The notes under the pieces were generated by a model, which saw only the letters and a list, made by a program, of their open reading frames with translations, was not told where the DNA came from and searched no databases. Source: Lachnospiraceae bacterium (GTDB lineage: Bacteria > Bacillota > Clostridia > Lachnospirales > Lachnospiraceae). From it: 42,526 bases of DNA. Made by a program: the position numbers and the translations under genes. The stretch's first letter is position 1. Every line of letters starts with the position of its first letter. This document shows positions 17,300 through 24,283 of the stretch, piece after piece. The stretch spans positions 1 to 42,526 of the forward strand of contig JAFZMO010000047.1 of NCBI GenBank assembly GCA_017551165.1. Reading direction: 5' to 3'.

Positions 17300-19408
17300 T
17301 CAGTCATCCGCTTCCGCAGCAGCGCCTTCGCCGACTTCGTTCATCAACATACGATACACTTCGCTTCGGATTGCCTCCACACCCTCCTGATGGTACGTGT
17401 TCACCATGCCTGCAACCAATCTCTTGATATCACGGCTGTTCGCATACGCCGCGTCCATAAGATCGTCGAGATCGTCGAGGAACCGGTTGATGTCAAACTT
17501 CAGCGGTCTTCCGATGTGGATCTTCTCATTTTCCGTCTTTTCGAGTCCTTCCTCGGCCATGAGTTTCTCCTCGTAGAGTTTCTCACCCGGGCGAAGGCCT
17601 GTGTACTCGATCTTGATATCCACGTCCGGCTTGAGGCCGGAGAGGCGGATCAGGTTGCGCGCGAGCGTGTCGATCTTGACCGGGCTGCCCATGTCAAGGA
17701 CGAAGATCTCGCCGCCGCGGGCATTCGTGCCCGCCAGAAGAACGAGGCTGACGGCCTCGGGGATCGTCATGAAGTAGCGGATGATGTCGGGGTGGGTAAC
17801 CGTGACCGGGCCGCCCTTCTCAATCTGCTTCTTGAAGATCGGGATGACACTTCCATTCGAGCCGAGGACGTTGCCGAAGCGGACGGCCACGAACTCGGTC
17901 TTGATGTTGCGGAAGAAGTCCGCGTTGGCCATCAGGTCGAGCTTCTCCTTTCCGCCGCGCGTCTTCGTGTAGTGGGTGAAAAGCTGCGGAATTTCCGCTG
18001 CCTTTCCTTCCTTGATCTTCGCGTCGAAACTCTGGATGATCATCTCGCACAGACGCTTCGAGGCGCCCATGATGTTGGTGGGATTGACCGCTTTGTCCGT
18101 CGAGATCAAAACGAAGCGCTTGCAGCCGTGCACCATGGCCGCATATGCGGTCTTGTAGGTGCCGATCGCATTGTTCTTGATCGCCTCGCAGGGGCTGTCC
18201 TCCATGAGCGGCACGTGCTTGTGAGCTGCGGCATGATACACAACATCGGGCTTGTACTGCTCAAAGACTTGGAACATTTTCCGCGAGTCTCGCACAGAAC
18301 CGATCAACGTCACAAGGTCAAGCTCGGGATGCTTCTCCCGAAGCTCAAGCTGGATGTTGTATGCGTTGTTCTCATAGATATCGAAAATGATCAGCCTCTT
18401 CGGGTGATGACTCGCAACCTGTCGGCAGAGCTCGCTGCCGATAGATCCGCCGCCACCGGTCACAAGAACGGTCTTCCCGTGTAAAAACTCAAAGACCTCC
18501 CCCATATCGACCTGTATCGGATCGCGACCGAGGAGATCTTCAATTGAAACCTTCTTGAGATTGGACACGGAGACATCTCCGTTGACAAGCTGATACATGC
18601 CGGGCAGATTCTTCAACTCGCACCCGGTTTCCTGGCAAATAGCAAGAATATCCCTGCGCTCCGACATTCCGGCAGAAGGGATCGCAAGGAAGATTTTCCG
18701 TACTTGATAGCGCTCAGCGGCCTCAAGGATATGCTCGCGGCCACCGACGACAGGCACACCGTCGATATAGCGGCCCTGTTTATTCTTGTTGTCATCGATG
18801 ATGCATACGACGCGATCGCCGACTTCCTTTGTGCTGTTGATATCGCGTACAAGCATCTGTCCGGCTGAACCGGCACCGATTACCATGACATTGGCGCAGG
18901 CTCCCTTCGGCTTACCGATGCGCGCCTCCGCCTTGATCATCAGGAAAAAGCGGTACGCGAAACGAATCCCCAGCACAAGACAGAACTGGATGATGGCTCC
19001 GATGATATAGTAGGATAGAGGCATTCGACGCTGTACGTATTTTTCAGGCTCGAGCCGCATCATTGCGGTGATTCCGGCAGTATGAAGCACGGCTGTGATG
19101 ATCGATGCTATGATCGTACGGAGAAGCTCGCTGTAGCTGGCAAATCGCCAGATACTCTTATACAAGCGAAGAAGATAGAAAACAAGAATACATACGACAA
19201 CATACGCGGGCGTGAAGAACTTCCACGCGCGCAAATAGTTTTCCTGAATCAACGAAAAACGACAATCAAAGCGAAGCCACAGAGCTAAGAAATAGCTCAT
19301 GGCCACTGCTACTATGTCGTATATCATCAGAAACAAAGAAACTCCGATCCAGTGTTCCTTGCCGAAGAAACGCTTCATCGGTTTCACTTTTTTCGTGGTC
19401 TCACCCAT
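17300..19408 (-). CDS. pglF: membrane UDP-GlcNAc 4,6-dehydratase PglF/CapD
   Basis: A 702-residue protein with four N-terminal membrane helices (about 22-155). A first Rossmann-like region follows (MVIGAGSAG, 176-182), then the catalytic SDR domain with TGGGGSIGSEL at 317-327 and STDKAVNPTNIMGASK. It makes UDP-4-keto-6-deoxy-GlcNAc. Length and order match the long membrane PglF/CapD type. It is the first gene of the polysaccharide operon, about 80 bases downstream of a predicted promoter. The ATG at 19408 has no good ribosome site of its own: GGAGGAAA lies about 32 bases upstream, separated by a 6-bp hairpin and a 5-codon ORF. Confidence 0.93.
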   Translation of the reverse strand: MGETTKKVKPMKRFFGKEHWIGVSLFLMIYDIVAVAMSYFLALWLRFDCRFSLIQENYLRAWKFFTPAYVVVCILVFYLLRLYKSIWRFASYSELLRTIIASIITAVLHTAGITAMMRLEPEKYVQRRMPLSYYIIGAIIQFCLVLGIRFAYRFFLMIKAEARIGKPKGACANVMVIGAGSAGQMLVRDINSTKEVGDRVVCIIDDNKNKQGRYIDGVPVVGGREHILEAAERYQVRKIFLAIPSAGMSERRDILAICQETGCELKNLPGMYQLVNGDVSVSNLKKVSIEDLLGRDPIQVDMGEVFEFLHGKTVLVTGGGGSIGSELCRQVASHHPKRLIIFDIYENNAYNIQLELREKHPELDLVTLIGSVRDSRKMFQVFEQYKPDVVYHAAAHKHVPLMEDSPCEAIKNNAIGTYKTAYAAMVHGCKRFVLISTDKAVNPTNIMGASKRLCEMIIQSFDAKIKEGKAAEIPQLFTHYTKTRGGKEKLDLMANADFFRNIKTEFVAVRFGNVLGSNGSVIPIFKKQIEKGGPVTVTHPDIIRYFMTIPEAVSLVLLAGTNARGGEIFVLDMGSPVKIDTLARNLIRLSGLKPDVDIKIEYTGLRPGEKLYEEKLMAEEGLEKTENEKIHIGRPLKFDINRFLDDLDDLMDAAYANSRDIKRLVAGMVNTYHQEGVEAIRSEVYRMLMNEVGEGAAAEADD

Positions 19409-19418
19409 TTCGTGTCAT
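19401..19418 (-). other. possible 5-codon leader ORF overlapping the pglF start
   Basis: ATG ACA CGA AAT GGG TGA (MTRNG) begins ten bases before pglF and ends just inside it in another frame. The only strong ribosome site of the leader, GGAGGAAA, lies upstream, beyond the hairpin at 19426-19442. If the hairpin folds, the ribosome site comes nearer to this small start than to the pglF ATG. Translation of the leader could then reinitiate on pglF. This rests on sequence layout alone. Confidence 0.3.
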
Positions 19419-19480
19419 TCCGAGTGCCGACGTTTAGTCGGCTTTCCTCCCGTGTGTTCGCCCGTTTGGGCGTAGTCATA

Positions 19481-19516
19481 CATGGTGAGTATACACCATG
19501 TCGCTTGAAAAATCAA
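19481..19516 (-). promoter_or_regulatory. predicted polysaccharide operon promoter with palindromic operator on the -10
   Basis: On the minus strand TTGATT (19511-19516), a 17-base spacer and TATACT (19488-19493) make a good sigma-A promoter about 80 bases upstream of pglF. The -10 sits exactly inside a perfect inverted repeat, CATGGTG (19481-19487) and CACCATG (19494-19500), giving a 20-base near-palindrome. A dimeric repressor bound there would block polymerase. No candidate regulator gene is adjacent. Confidence 0.65.
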
Positions 19517-19597
19517 GTCTTCGTGGGTTTTGAGGACGTTTCGCCCGGCATGCGGAAGCCTTGTTTCAAGCGCTCAGCACCCCCGCTCTCCCCGCAG

Positions 19598-19635
19598 AAA
19601 AGATTATGCCCCTGTATCTCTACAGGGGCATAATC
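19598..19635 (-). terminator. intrinsic terminator with a perfect 15-bp stem
   Basis: Arms GATTATGCCCCTGTA (19602-19616) and TACAGGGGCATAATC (19621-19635) pair perfectly around a 4-base loop. Read on the minus strand the stem is followed by TTTTCT. It lies upstream of the polysaccharide promoter, so it should stop transcription arriving from the feo operon or from a small RNA in between. It is about 300 bases after the last feo gene. Confidence 0.75.
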
Positions 19636-19943
19636 CGGAGAAGGTATTTTTGTTACTTTGGGGTGTAGCAAAAACTATATAATGTATTGGGGTTTACGTC
19701 CATTATAATACCACCGGTAAGGTCGGACGTGTGCACAAACATTACAAAAAGGTGAATTTCTTTTTGTGCAGTTTGACGGGCCCCTTTCGTCATTGTGTCT
19801 GAATCGCATCAAAATATTGTGCCGAAAATGATGCTTTTCCGTTATTATGTACAATCAGCCAACTTTCTGACCTTTTCGCGCAGTCTTACTGCTCATTCTT
19901 CAAGTTGTCTTTTCGCGCATTCGTCCGTCGGTTTCCGAACCGT

Positions 19944-20141
19944 TCATTTCCCGCCCTTCCGCGGGCTCTCCTGTGTCACGCCGTGACACATCCCGCGGGA
20001 CGCACAGTTCTCGCAGCCGCATCCGCAGCTGCTCTTACCGCTCAGGCGATCCCGGATCTGCTTTCGGATGATCAGCGCCACGATCGCGATCAAGATGAGC
20101 GAGACAACGATCGTCGCCAGATTGTCTGTAAGCCATGCCAT
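19944..20141 (-). CDS. FeoB-associated Cys-rich membrane protein
   Basis: A 65-residue protein starting MAWLTDNLATIVVSLILIAI: one membrane helix, then a basic stretch (RKQIRDRLSGKS) and a Cys-rich tail with CGCGCENC and CHG. This matches the small proteins that commonly follow feoB in clostridia, whose role in ferrous iron uptake is unclear. The Cys tail on the cytoplasmic side could bind iron. The start at 20141 has GGAGGAAGGAG upstream; a start 39 bases earlier is possible but lacks this. Confidence 0.88.
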   Translation of the reverse strand: MAWLTDNLATIVVSLILIAIVALIIRKQIRDRLSGKSSCGCGCENCASRGMCHGVTQESPRKGGK

Positions 20142-20217
20142 TGTATCACTCCTTCCTCCGGTTGATTGCCGGTGCGTCAATTCTCTGTGTTCTTCGCAAG
20201 CCGACCCGTGAAGCCGA

Positions 20218-22731
20218 TCACTTCACAATTCCCTTCACATCGCCGGTCGTCAGCTCCGTAGCCTCATGATACTTCTTTACGAACAACATGTAAAGCATTC
20301 CGGCCAAAATCGCAACGGCACAGATCAGGCCGATCACGTTCACGCCGCCGGCGAAGATGCGTCCGAACTGCGTTACCATCAATGCGATGACGTATGCGAA
20401 GCAGCACTGGTACCCGATGGCGAACCAGGTCCATTTTGCGCTGTTCATCTCGCGGCGGATCGCGCCGATCGCAGCAAAGCAGGGTGCGCACAGAAGGTTG
20501 AACACGAGGAACGAGAAGCCCGTAACCTTCGTGAACTCTGCGCCGACACCTGCGATGTCGCCGTAGAGGATGCCCATCGTGCCGACGATATTTTCCTTGG
20601 CGACGAGACCGGTGACGGACGCTACGGCCGCCTGCCAGTTACCCCAGCCGAGCGGCTTGAAGATCCATGCGATGCCGCTGCCGATGGAGGCGAGGATCGA
20701 GCTGTCGATCTCATCCTCGGAGAGCATGCGGAACGTCCCGTCGACCCATCCGAAGTACGAGGTGAACCACACAACGATCGTCGAGAGCAAAATGATGGTG
20801 CCGGCCTTCTTGATGAACGACCAGCCGCGCTCCCACATCGAGCGGAGCACGTTCGTAAGCGTTGGCATATGGTATGCCGGAAGCTCCATGACGAACGGAG
20901 CCGGGTTGCCGGCGAACATGCGCGTCTTCTTGAGCATGATGCCGGAGAGGATGATCGCCGCCATACCGATGAAGTACGAACCGGTCGCGATCCATGCGCT
21001 GCCGCCGAAGATGGCGCCCGCGATCATCGCGATGAACGGAATCTTTGCGCTGCAGGGGATAAATGTCGTGGTTATGATGGTCATGCGGCGGTCGCGCTCA
21101 TTTTCGATCGTGCGCGACGCCATGATACCGGGCACGCCGCAGCCGACGCCGATGAGCATCGGGATGAAGGATTTGCCAGACAGACCGAATTTGCGGAAAA
21201 TCCTGTCGAGCACGAATGCAATTCGCGCCATGTAGCCGCACGCCTCCAGCGCTGCGAGCAGGAAGAACAGAACGAGCATCTGCGGTACAAAGCCGAGCAC
21301 CGCACCGACGCCCGCGACGATACCGTCGAGGATCAGGCCCTTGAGCCAGTCGGCGCAGCCGATCTTATCAAGGAGGGATTCGATCAGCGAGGGGATGCCG
21401 GGAACCCATACACCGTAATTGGCAGGATCCACGCCGCCCTCGTGTTTTTCATACATTGCGATCGCGTCGTTCACGTTGGCGATCGATGCGGTCTCCTCGG
21501 TCTCCTCGAGGGTCTCTTCATCGACCAGCGTATACGGGATCTCTGCATCAGCCGCGCCGTCGGTCGCCTCGTAGCTCTTCAGCACATCGCGCAGCGCCGT
21601 GACAGCCGCCGCGGCGTCGAAATCCTCCGCCTCGGTGTCCATCGCATTTTCCGCCGCTTCAGTGTCAATGCCGGCTTCCTGCGCCTTCGCGATCAAGCCT
21701 TCCAGGATCGCATCGGTGTCGCCGTACTCCTCCTCGGCGTCCTCGGTGTCGCCACCGCCGATGCCCAGCAGATGCCAGCCGTCGCCGAACAGCCCGTCGT
21801 TCGCCCAGTCGGTGGCGGGCGCGCCGACGCCGACCATGGCGATCCAGTAGATCAAAAACATCACGGCCGCGAAGATCGGCAGACCGAGCCAGCGGTTCGT
21901 GACGATGCGGTCAATCTTGTCCGAGCGCGTCAGATCGCCGGACTTGCGTTTCCTGCTGCACGTGCGGATGACATCCGAGATGTACACGTAGCGCTCGTTG
22001 GTGATGATGCTCTCCGCGTCGTCGTCAAGCTCGCGCTCCGCAGCGGCGATGTCGCCCTCGATATGCGTAAGCGTTGCCTCCGGGATCGCCAGCTCCTCGA
22101 TCACCTTGCTGTCGCGCTCGAAGATCTTGATCACGTAGAAGCGCTGGCGCTCCTCGGGAAGGTCATGCAGCACCGCCTCCTCGATGTGTGCGATCGCGTG
22201 CTCAACGGGTCCGGAAAATGAATGCTGCGGCGCGCCGGCAGCCGTTCCCGCCGCCGCGATGGCCGCCTCGGCAGCCTCCATGACGCCGGTACCCTTGAGC
22301 GCGGAGGTCTCCACGATCGTGCAGCCGAGCTGTCTCGCCAGCTTTTTCGTGTCGATGGAGTCGCCGTTTTTCTCAACGACGTCCATCATGTTGATCGCTG
22401 CAACAACCGGGATCCCGACCTCCAGCAGCTGCGTCGTCAGATACAGGTTGCGCTCGAGGTTCGTTCCGTCGATGATGTTGAGGATGACGTCCGGGCGCTC
22501 CTTCAGAAGATAGGTTCTCGCGACGACCTCCTCGAGAGTGTACGGGGAGAGCGAGTAGATGCCGGGCAGGTCGACGACGGTCACGCCGTCGTGCTTGCGA
22601 AGCTTGCCCTCCTTCTTCTCCACGGTTACGCCGGGCCAGTTTCCGACAAGCTGGTTGGAGCCGGTCAATGCATTAAATAGTGTTGTTTTACCGCTGTTGG
22701 GATTGCCCGCCAGCGCGATCTTGATGTTCAT
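20218..22731 (-). CDS. feoB: ferrous iron transporter FeoB with an acidic extracellular-loop insertion
   Basis: An 837-residue GTP-dependent Fe(II) transporter of the cytoplasmic membrane. The N-terminal G domain has GNPNSGKT at 9-16, Thr36 in the switch region, DLPG at 54-57 and NMMD at 114-117. The membrane core begins near residue 290 and includes the gate-region motifs FIPCSAKIPF and GVGCGVPGIMASRT. Between the first membrane helix and LDGIVAGVGAVLGFVPQ there is a loop of about 140 residues, very rich in Asp and Glu, longer than the short loop usual at this place. The gene follows two feoA genes under an apparently metal-regulated promoter. Its ribosome site (AAAGGGA) is rather far from the ATG. 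Confidence 0.96.
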   Translation of the reverse strand: MNIKIALAGNPNSGKTTLFNALTGSNQLVGNWPGVTVEKKEGKLRKHDGVTVVDLPGIYSLSPYTLEEVVARTYLLKERPDVILNIIDGTNLERNLYLTTQLLEVGIPVVAAINMMDVVEKNGDSIDTKKLARQLGCTIVETSALKGTGVMEAAEAAIAAAGTAAGAPQHSFSGPVEHAIAHIEEAVLHDLPEERQRFYVIKIFERDSKVIEELAIPEATLTHIEGDIAAAERELDDDAESIITNERYVYISDVIRTCSRKRKSGDLTRSDKIDRIVTNRWLGLPIFAAVMFLIYWIAMVGVGAPATDWANDGLFGDGWHLLGIGGGDTEDAEEEYGDTDAILEGLIAKAQEAGIDTEAAENAMDTEAEDFDAAAAVTALRDVLKSYEATDGAADAEIPYTLVDEETLEETEETASIANVNDAIAMYEKHEGGVDPANYGVWVPGIPSLIESLLDKIGCADWLKGLILDGIVAGVGAVLGFVPQMLVLFFLLAALEACGYMARIAFVLDRIFRKFGLSGKSFIPMLIGVGCGVPGIMASRTIENERDRRMTIITTTFIPCSAKIPFIAMIAGAIFGGSAWIATGSYFIGMAAIILSGIMLKKTRMFAGNPAPFVMELPAYHMPTLTNVLRSMWERGWSFIKKAGTIILLSTIVVWFTSYFGWVDGTFRMLSEDEIDSSILASIGSGIAWIFKPLGWGNWQAAVASVTGLVAKENIVGTMGILYGDIAGVGAEFTKVTGFSFLVFNLLCAPCFAAIGAIRREMNSAKWTWFAIGYQCCFAYVIALMVTQFGRIFAGGVNVIGLICAVAILAGMLYMLFVKKYHEATELTTGDVKGIVK

Positions 22732-22788
22732 AGTGTTCTGTTATCCCTTTCCATTAGTTACCGAAAGCTAACTCTGCGTCATAAAAAA

Positions 22789-23010
22789 TCACTCGACTTG
22801 GATCATCTCGGCATCTTCCTTGCGAAGGCTCAATTCGTACCCGCGCACGTTGACCTCGATCGGATCCCCGAGGGGTGCCACCTTGCGGACGTACACCTCC
22901 ACGCCCTTCGTGATGCCCATGTCCATGATGCGGCGGCGCACGGCGCCCTCGCCGGTCAACCGGATCACGCGCACGGTCTCGCCGATCTGTGCTTCACGCA
23001 ATGTCTTCAT
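22789..23010 (-). CDS. feoA: FeoA-family protein (feoA1)
   Basis: A 73-residue SH3-like FeoA domain: LREAQIGETVRVIRL, RRRIMDMGITKGVEV, APLGDPIEVNVRGYELSLR. FeoA is a small cytoplasmic partner of FeoB. It lies between a second feoA gene and feoB in the same direction. The ribosome site is AAAGGACGGAAG before ATG. The conserved GDPIEVNVRGYELSLRK segment is more canonical here than in the other copy, so this is likely the main FeoB partner. Confidence 0.93.
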   Translation of the reverse strand: MKTLREAQIGETVRVIRLTGEGAVRRRIMDMGITKGVEVYVRKVAPLGDPIEVNVRGYELSLRKEDAEMIQVE

Positions 23011-23088
23011 CTTCCGTCCTTTCTGCCGCTTACGCAGCTGCGCGGTCCGAAGCCTTCCGGCCGCGTCTTGTATTGTTTGTTTTCCTAC

Positions 23089-23301
23089 TCAGACATAAAT
23101 GTGTCTCGCCGCCTCATCGCTGATGGCCACGCGCGACTCTTTCACGTTGACGATCACGTTGCCGCTGTGCTCCGCGACCACGCGCACGATGGCGCCGGTC
23201 ACGAACCCGAGTGTCTCCAGATGCTTTCGAATATCCGGATTGCCCGCGATGCGCCGCACGGTCAGGTCAACGTTGGGATCTGCCATACATAACGGGATCA
23301 T
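23089..23301 (-). CDS. feoA: divergent FeoA-family protein (feoA2), first gene of the feo operon
   Basis: A 70-residue FeoA-like SH3 domain starting MIPLCMADPNVDLTVRRIAG, with GFVTGAIVRVVAEHSGNVIVNVKESRVAIS aligning to the FeoA core. I use the ATG at 23299-23301 because AGGTGAT lies just upstream and the promoter and operators lie right before it; a longer reading frame upstream runs through the promoter and is not credible. It differs clearly from the other FeoA, and paired unlike FeoA proteins are common in clostridial feo operons. Confidence 0.9.
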   Translation of the reverse strand: MIPLCMADPNVDLTVRRIAGNPDIRKHLETLGFVTGAIVRVVAEHSGNVIVNVKESRVAISDEAARHIYV

Positions 23302-23365
23302 ATTTCGATCACCTCGCTTTTGTCTCTTTGAGGAGCTCCCGGTAGGCGAACGGAGCATTGGTTCC

Positions 23366-23381
23366 GTTAACCTTAGGTAAC
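23366..23381. promoter_or_regulatory. second, imperfect operator downstream of the feo start site
   Basis: GTTAACCTTAGGTAAC resembles the perfect palindrome at 23397-23414, sharing the GTTA..CCT / AGGTAAC halves and containing the 9-base odd palindrome ACCTTAGGT. It lies just downstream of the expected feo transcription start, a usual place for a repressor roadblock. It is likely bound by the same regulator. Confidence 0.6.
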
Positions 23382-23391
23382 TCCCGACGCC

Positions 23392-23420
23392 ATTATAGTT
23401 ACCTCGAGGTAACTTGTCAA
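23392..23420 (-). promoter_or_regulatory. consensus feo promoter
   Basis: On the minus strand TTGACA (23415-23420), exactly 17 bases, then TATAAT (23392-23397): a full consensus sigma-A promoter reading into feoA2. The whole spacer is occupied by the operator palindrome, so this strong promoter must depend on repression for control. Confidence 0.88.
23397..23414. promoter_or_regulatory. 18-bp perfect palindromic operator in the feo promoter spacer
   Basis: AGTTACCTCGAGGTAACT is perfectly self-complementary and sits between -35 and -10. The half-site GTTACCT/AGGTAAC is reminiscent of DtxR/IdeR boxes (TTAGGTTAG...) but is not the known DtxR or MntR consensus. The divergent DtxR-type gene at 23516 is the obvious candidate binder. 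A third related word, AGGTTACCT, overlaps the ribosome site and start of that regulator (23507-23515), suggesting autocontrol. Confidence 0.8.
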
Positions 23421-23449
23421 GCCTCTTTCGAATAATTCTTTTCCATTCC

Positions 23450-23478
23450 TTGACGGTCTTCCTCTCCTGGGCTATAAT
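23450..23478 (+). promoter_or_regulatory. promoter of the DtxR-type regulator
   Basis: TTGACG (23450-23455), a 17-base spacer and TATAAT (23473-23478) precede the regulator start by about 38 bases. It diverges from the feo promoter, the two -35 boxes being about 30 bases apart. Confidence 0.82.
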
Positions 23479-23515
23479 ATTGGGAAACAAGCCACAAACA
23501 AAACGGAGGTTACCT

Positions 23516-23893
23516 ATGATTTACGAATCCGGAGAAATGTATCTCGAGACAATCCTCGTACTGGCCAGAACCAAGCCGGAAGTCCATGCGGTCGATATCG
23601 CAAGCGAGATGGGCATATCCAAGGCCTCCGTCAGCCGCGCGCTCGGACGTCTTCGCGATGAGTCCTGCATCATCATCGATCAGGCCGGCCGCATCGCATT
23701 TACCGAGAAGGGCCGCTCGATCGCGGAGAAGATCTACGAGCGCCACACGGTCCTCACTGAGCTTCTCACGAATCTCGGCGTATCGCCCGAAGTGGCCGCC
23801 GAGGACGCCTGCCGCATCGAGCACGACATCAGCGACGAGACGTTCCGCTGCATCAAGGAGCACCGCGCCAAGATGAGCAAAAAGAAGAAGTGA
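23516..23893 (+). CDS. DtxR/MntR-family metal-dependent repressor
   Basis: A 125-residue regulator: an N-terminal winged helix-turn-helix (YESGEMYLETILVLAR, DIASEMGISKASVSRALGRL), then the metal-binding dimerisation domain (AEDACRIEHDISDETFRCIKEH with Cys, His and Glu ligands). It lacks the C-terminal SH3-like domain of DtxR and is a little shorter than MntR. Divergent from the feo operon, whose promoter carries palindromes, it most likely represses iron uptake when Fe(II) is plentiful. Mn as the sensed metal cannot be excluded. ATG at 23516 follows GGAGG. The Lys-rich end MSKKKK is common in short members. Confidence 0.9.
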   Translation: MIYESGEMYLETILVLARTKPEVHAVDIASEMGISKASVSRALGRLRDESCIIIDQAGRIAFTEKGRSIAEKIYERHTVLTELLTNLGVSPEVAAEDACRIEHDISDETFRCIKEHRAKMSKKKK

Positions 23894-23925
23894 TCACAGT
23901 CGGGAACGGAAGAAGAGGCAAAACT

Positions 23926-24117
23926 ATGGGAACAGCGCTGTACCGACTTAGAAAAAAGTTTGTGAAAGCCCTGGTGCCGGCGATCTTCTGCCTGTGTGCT
24001 TTCGTGCTTTCCTCCTGTGGCAAGCAGGATACCCCCGCGGACAACAAGCCCGCTTTGATAACGCCGAGCGTGGAGATCACGGCGACCGATCCCTTCATGA
24101 CGGAAGCGATTTCCTGA
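23926..24117 (+). CDS. small predicted lipoprotein, possibly cut short by a frameshift
   Basis: A 63-residue product: basic start MGTALYRLRKKFVK, hydrophobic stretch, lipobox LSSC with the lipidated Cys at 31, then GKQDTPADNKPALITPSVEI. It begins 33 bases after the regulator stop and may share its transcript. Right after the early stop (TGA at 24115-24117) the -1 frame continues as DFLTCIDREACLELF and RTYNQLDHNIY to a TAG at 24188, which reads like a real protein end. The gene may therefore be frameshifted, with an original length near 87 residues. I do not recognise the family. Confidence 0.5.
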   Translation: MGTALYRLRKKFVKALVPAIFCLCAFVLSSCGKQDTPADNKPALITPSVEITATDPFMTEAIS

Positions 24118-24220
24118 CCTGCATCGACCGGGAAGCCTGCCTGGAGCTGTTCAGGACCTACAACCAGCTGGATCACAACATTTATTAGGTTGCTGCATAA
24201 AACAACGGACAACGCAAAAA

Positions 24221-24266
24221 CGCCGGAGCAATCATTTCGATTGCCCCGGCGATCTTTTATTTTCCG
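24221..24266. terminator. bidirectional terminator between the lipoprotein gene and ftsH
   Basis: CGCCGG-A-GCAATC (24221-24233) pairs with GATTGC-C-CCGGCG (24239-24251), one mismatch, loop ATTTC. T-rich runs follow on both strands: GATCTTTTATTTT on plus, GTTTTTGC on minus. It separates the convergent plus-strand lipoprotein and minus-strand ftsH transcripts. Confidence 0.85.
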
Positions 24267-24283
24267 AGTAATTAGCTATCTCG

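Larger units (their letters stand above)
19409..19943. other. 535-base gene-free region between the polysaccharide and feo operons
   Basis: I see no convincing gene on either strand. From right to left on the minus strand it holds the end of the feo transcript, an AT-rich stretch with TATTATAAT-like words (19690-19720), a perfect 15-bp hairpin followed by TTTT (19602-19635), and the predicted polysaccharide promoter with its palindrome (19481-19516). Two small leader hairpins follow: 19459-19472 (CGCCC-GTTT-GGGCG) and 19426-19442 (GCCGAC-GTTTA-GTCGGC). Confidence 0.7.

Noticed and set aside
20266-22221. Long open frame (651 codons) on the plus strand opposite feoB
   Set aside because: It lies fully within feoB, which has complete family motifs. 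The open antisense frame is a by-product of GC-rich third positions, its product is rich in Arg, His and Asp without any domain pattern, and it has no ribosome site.
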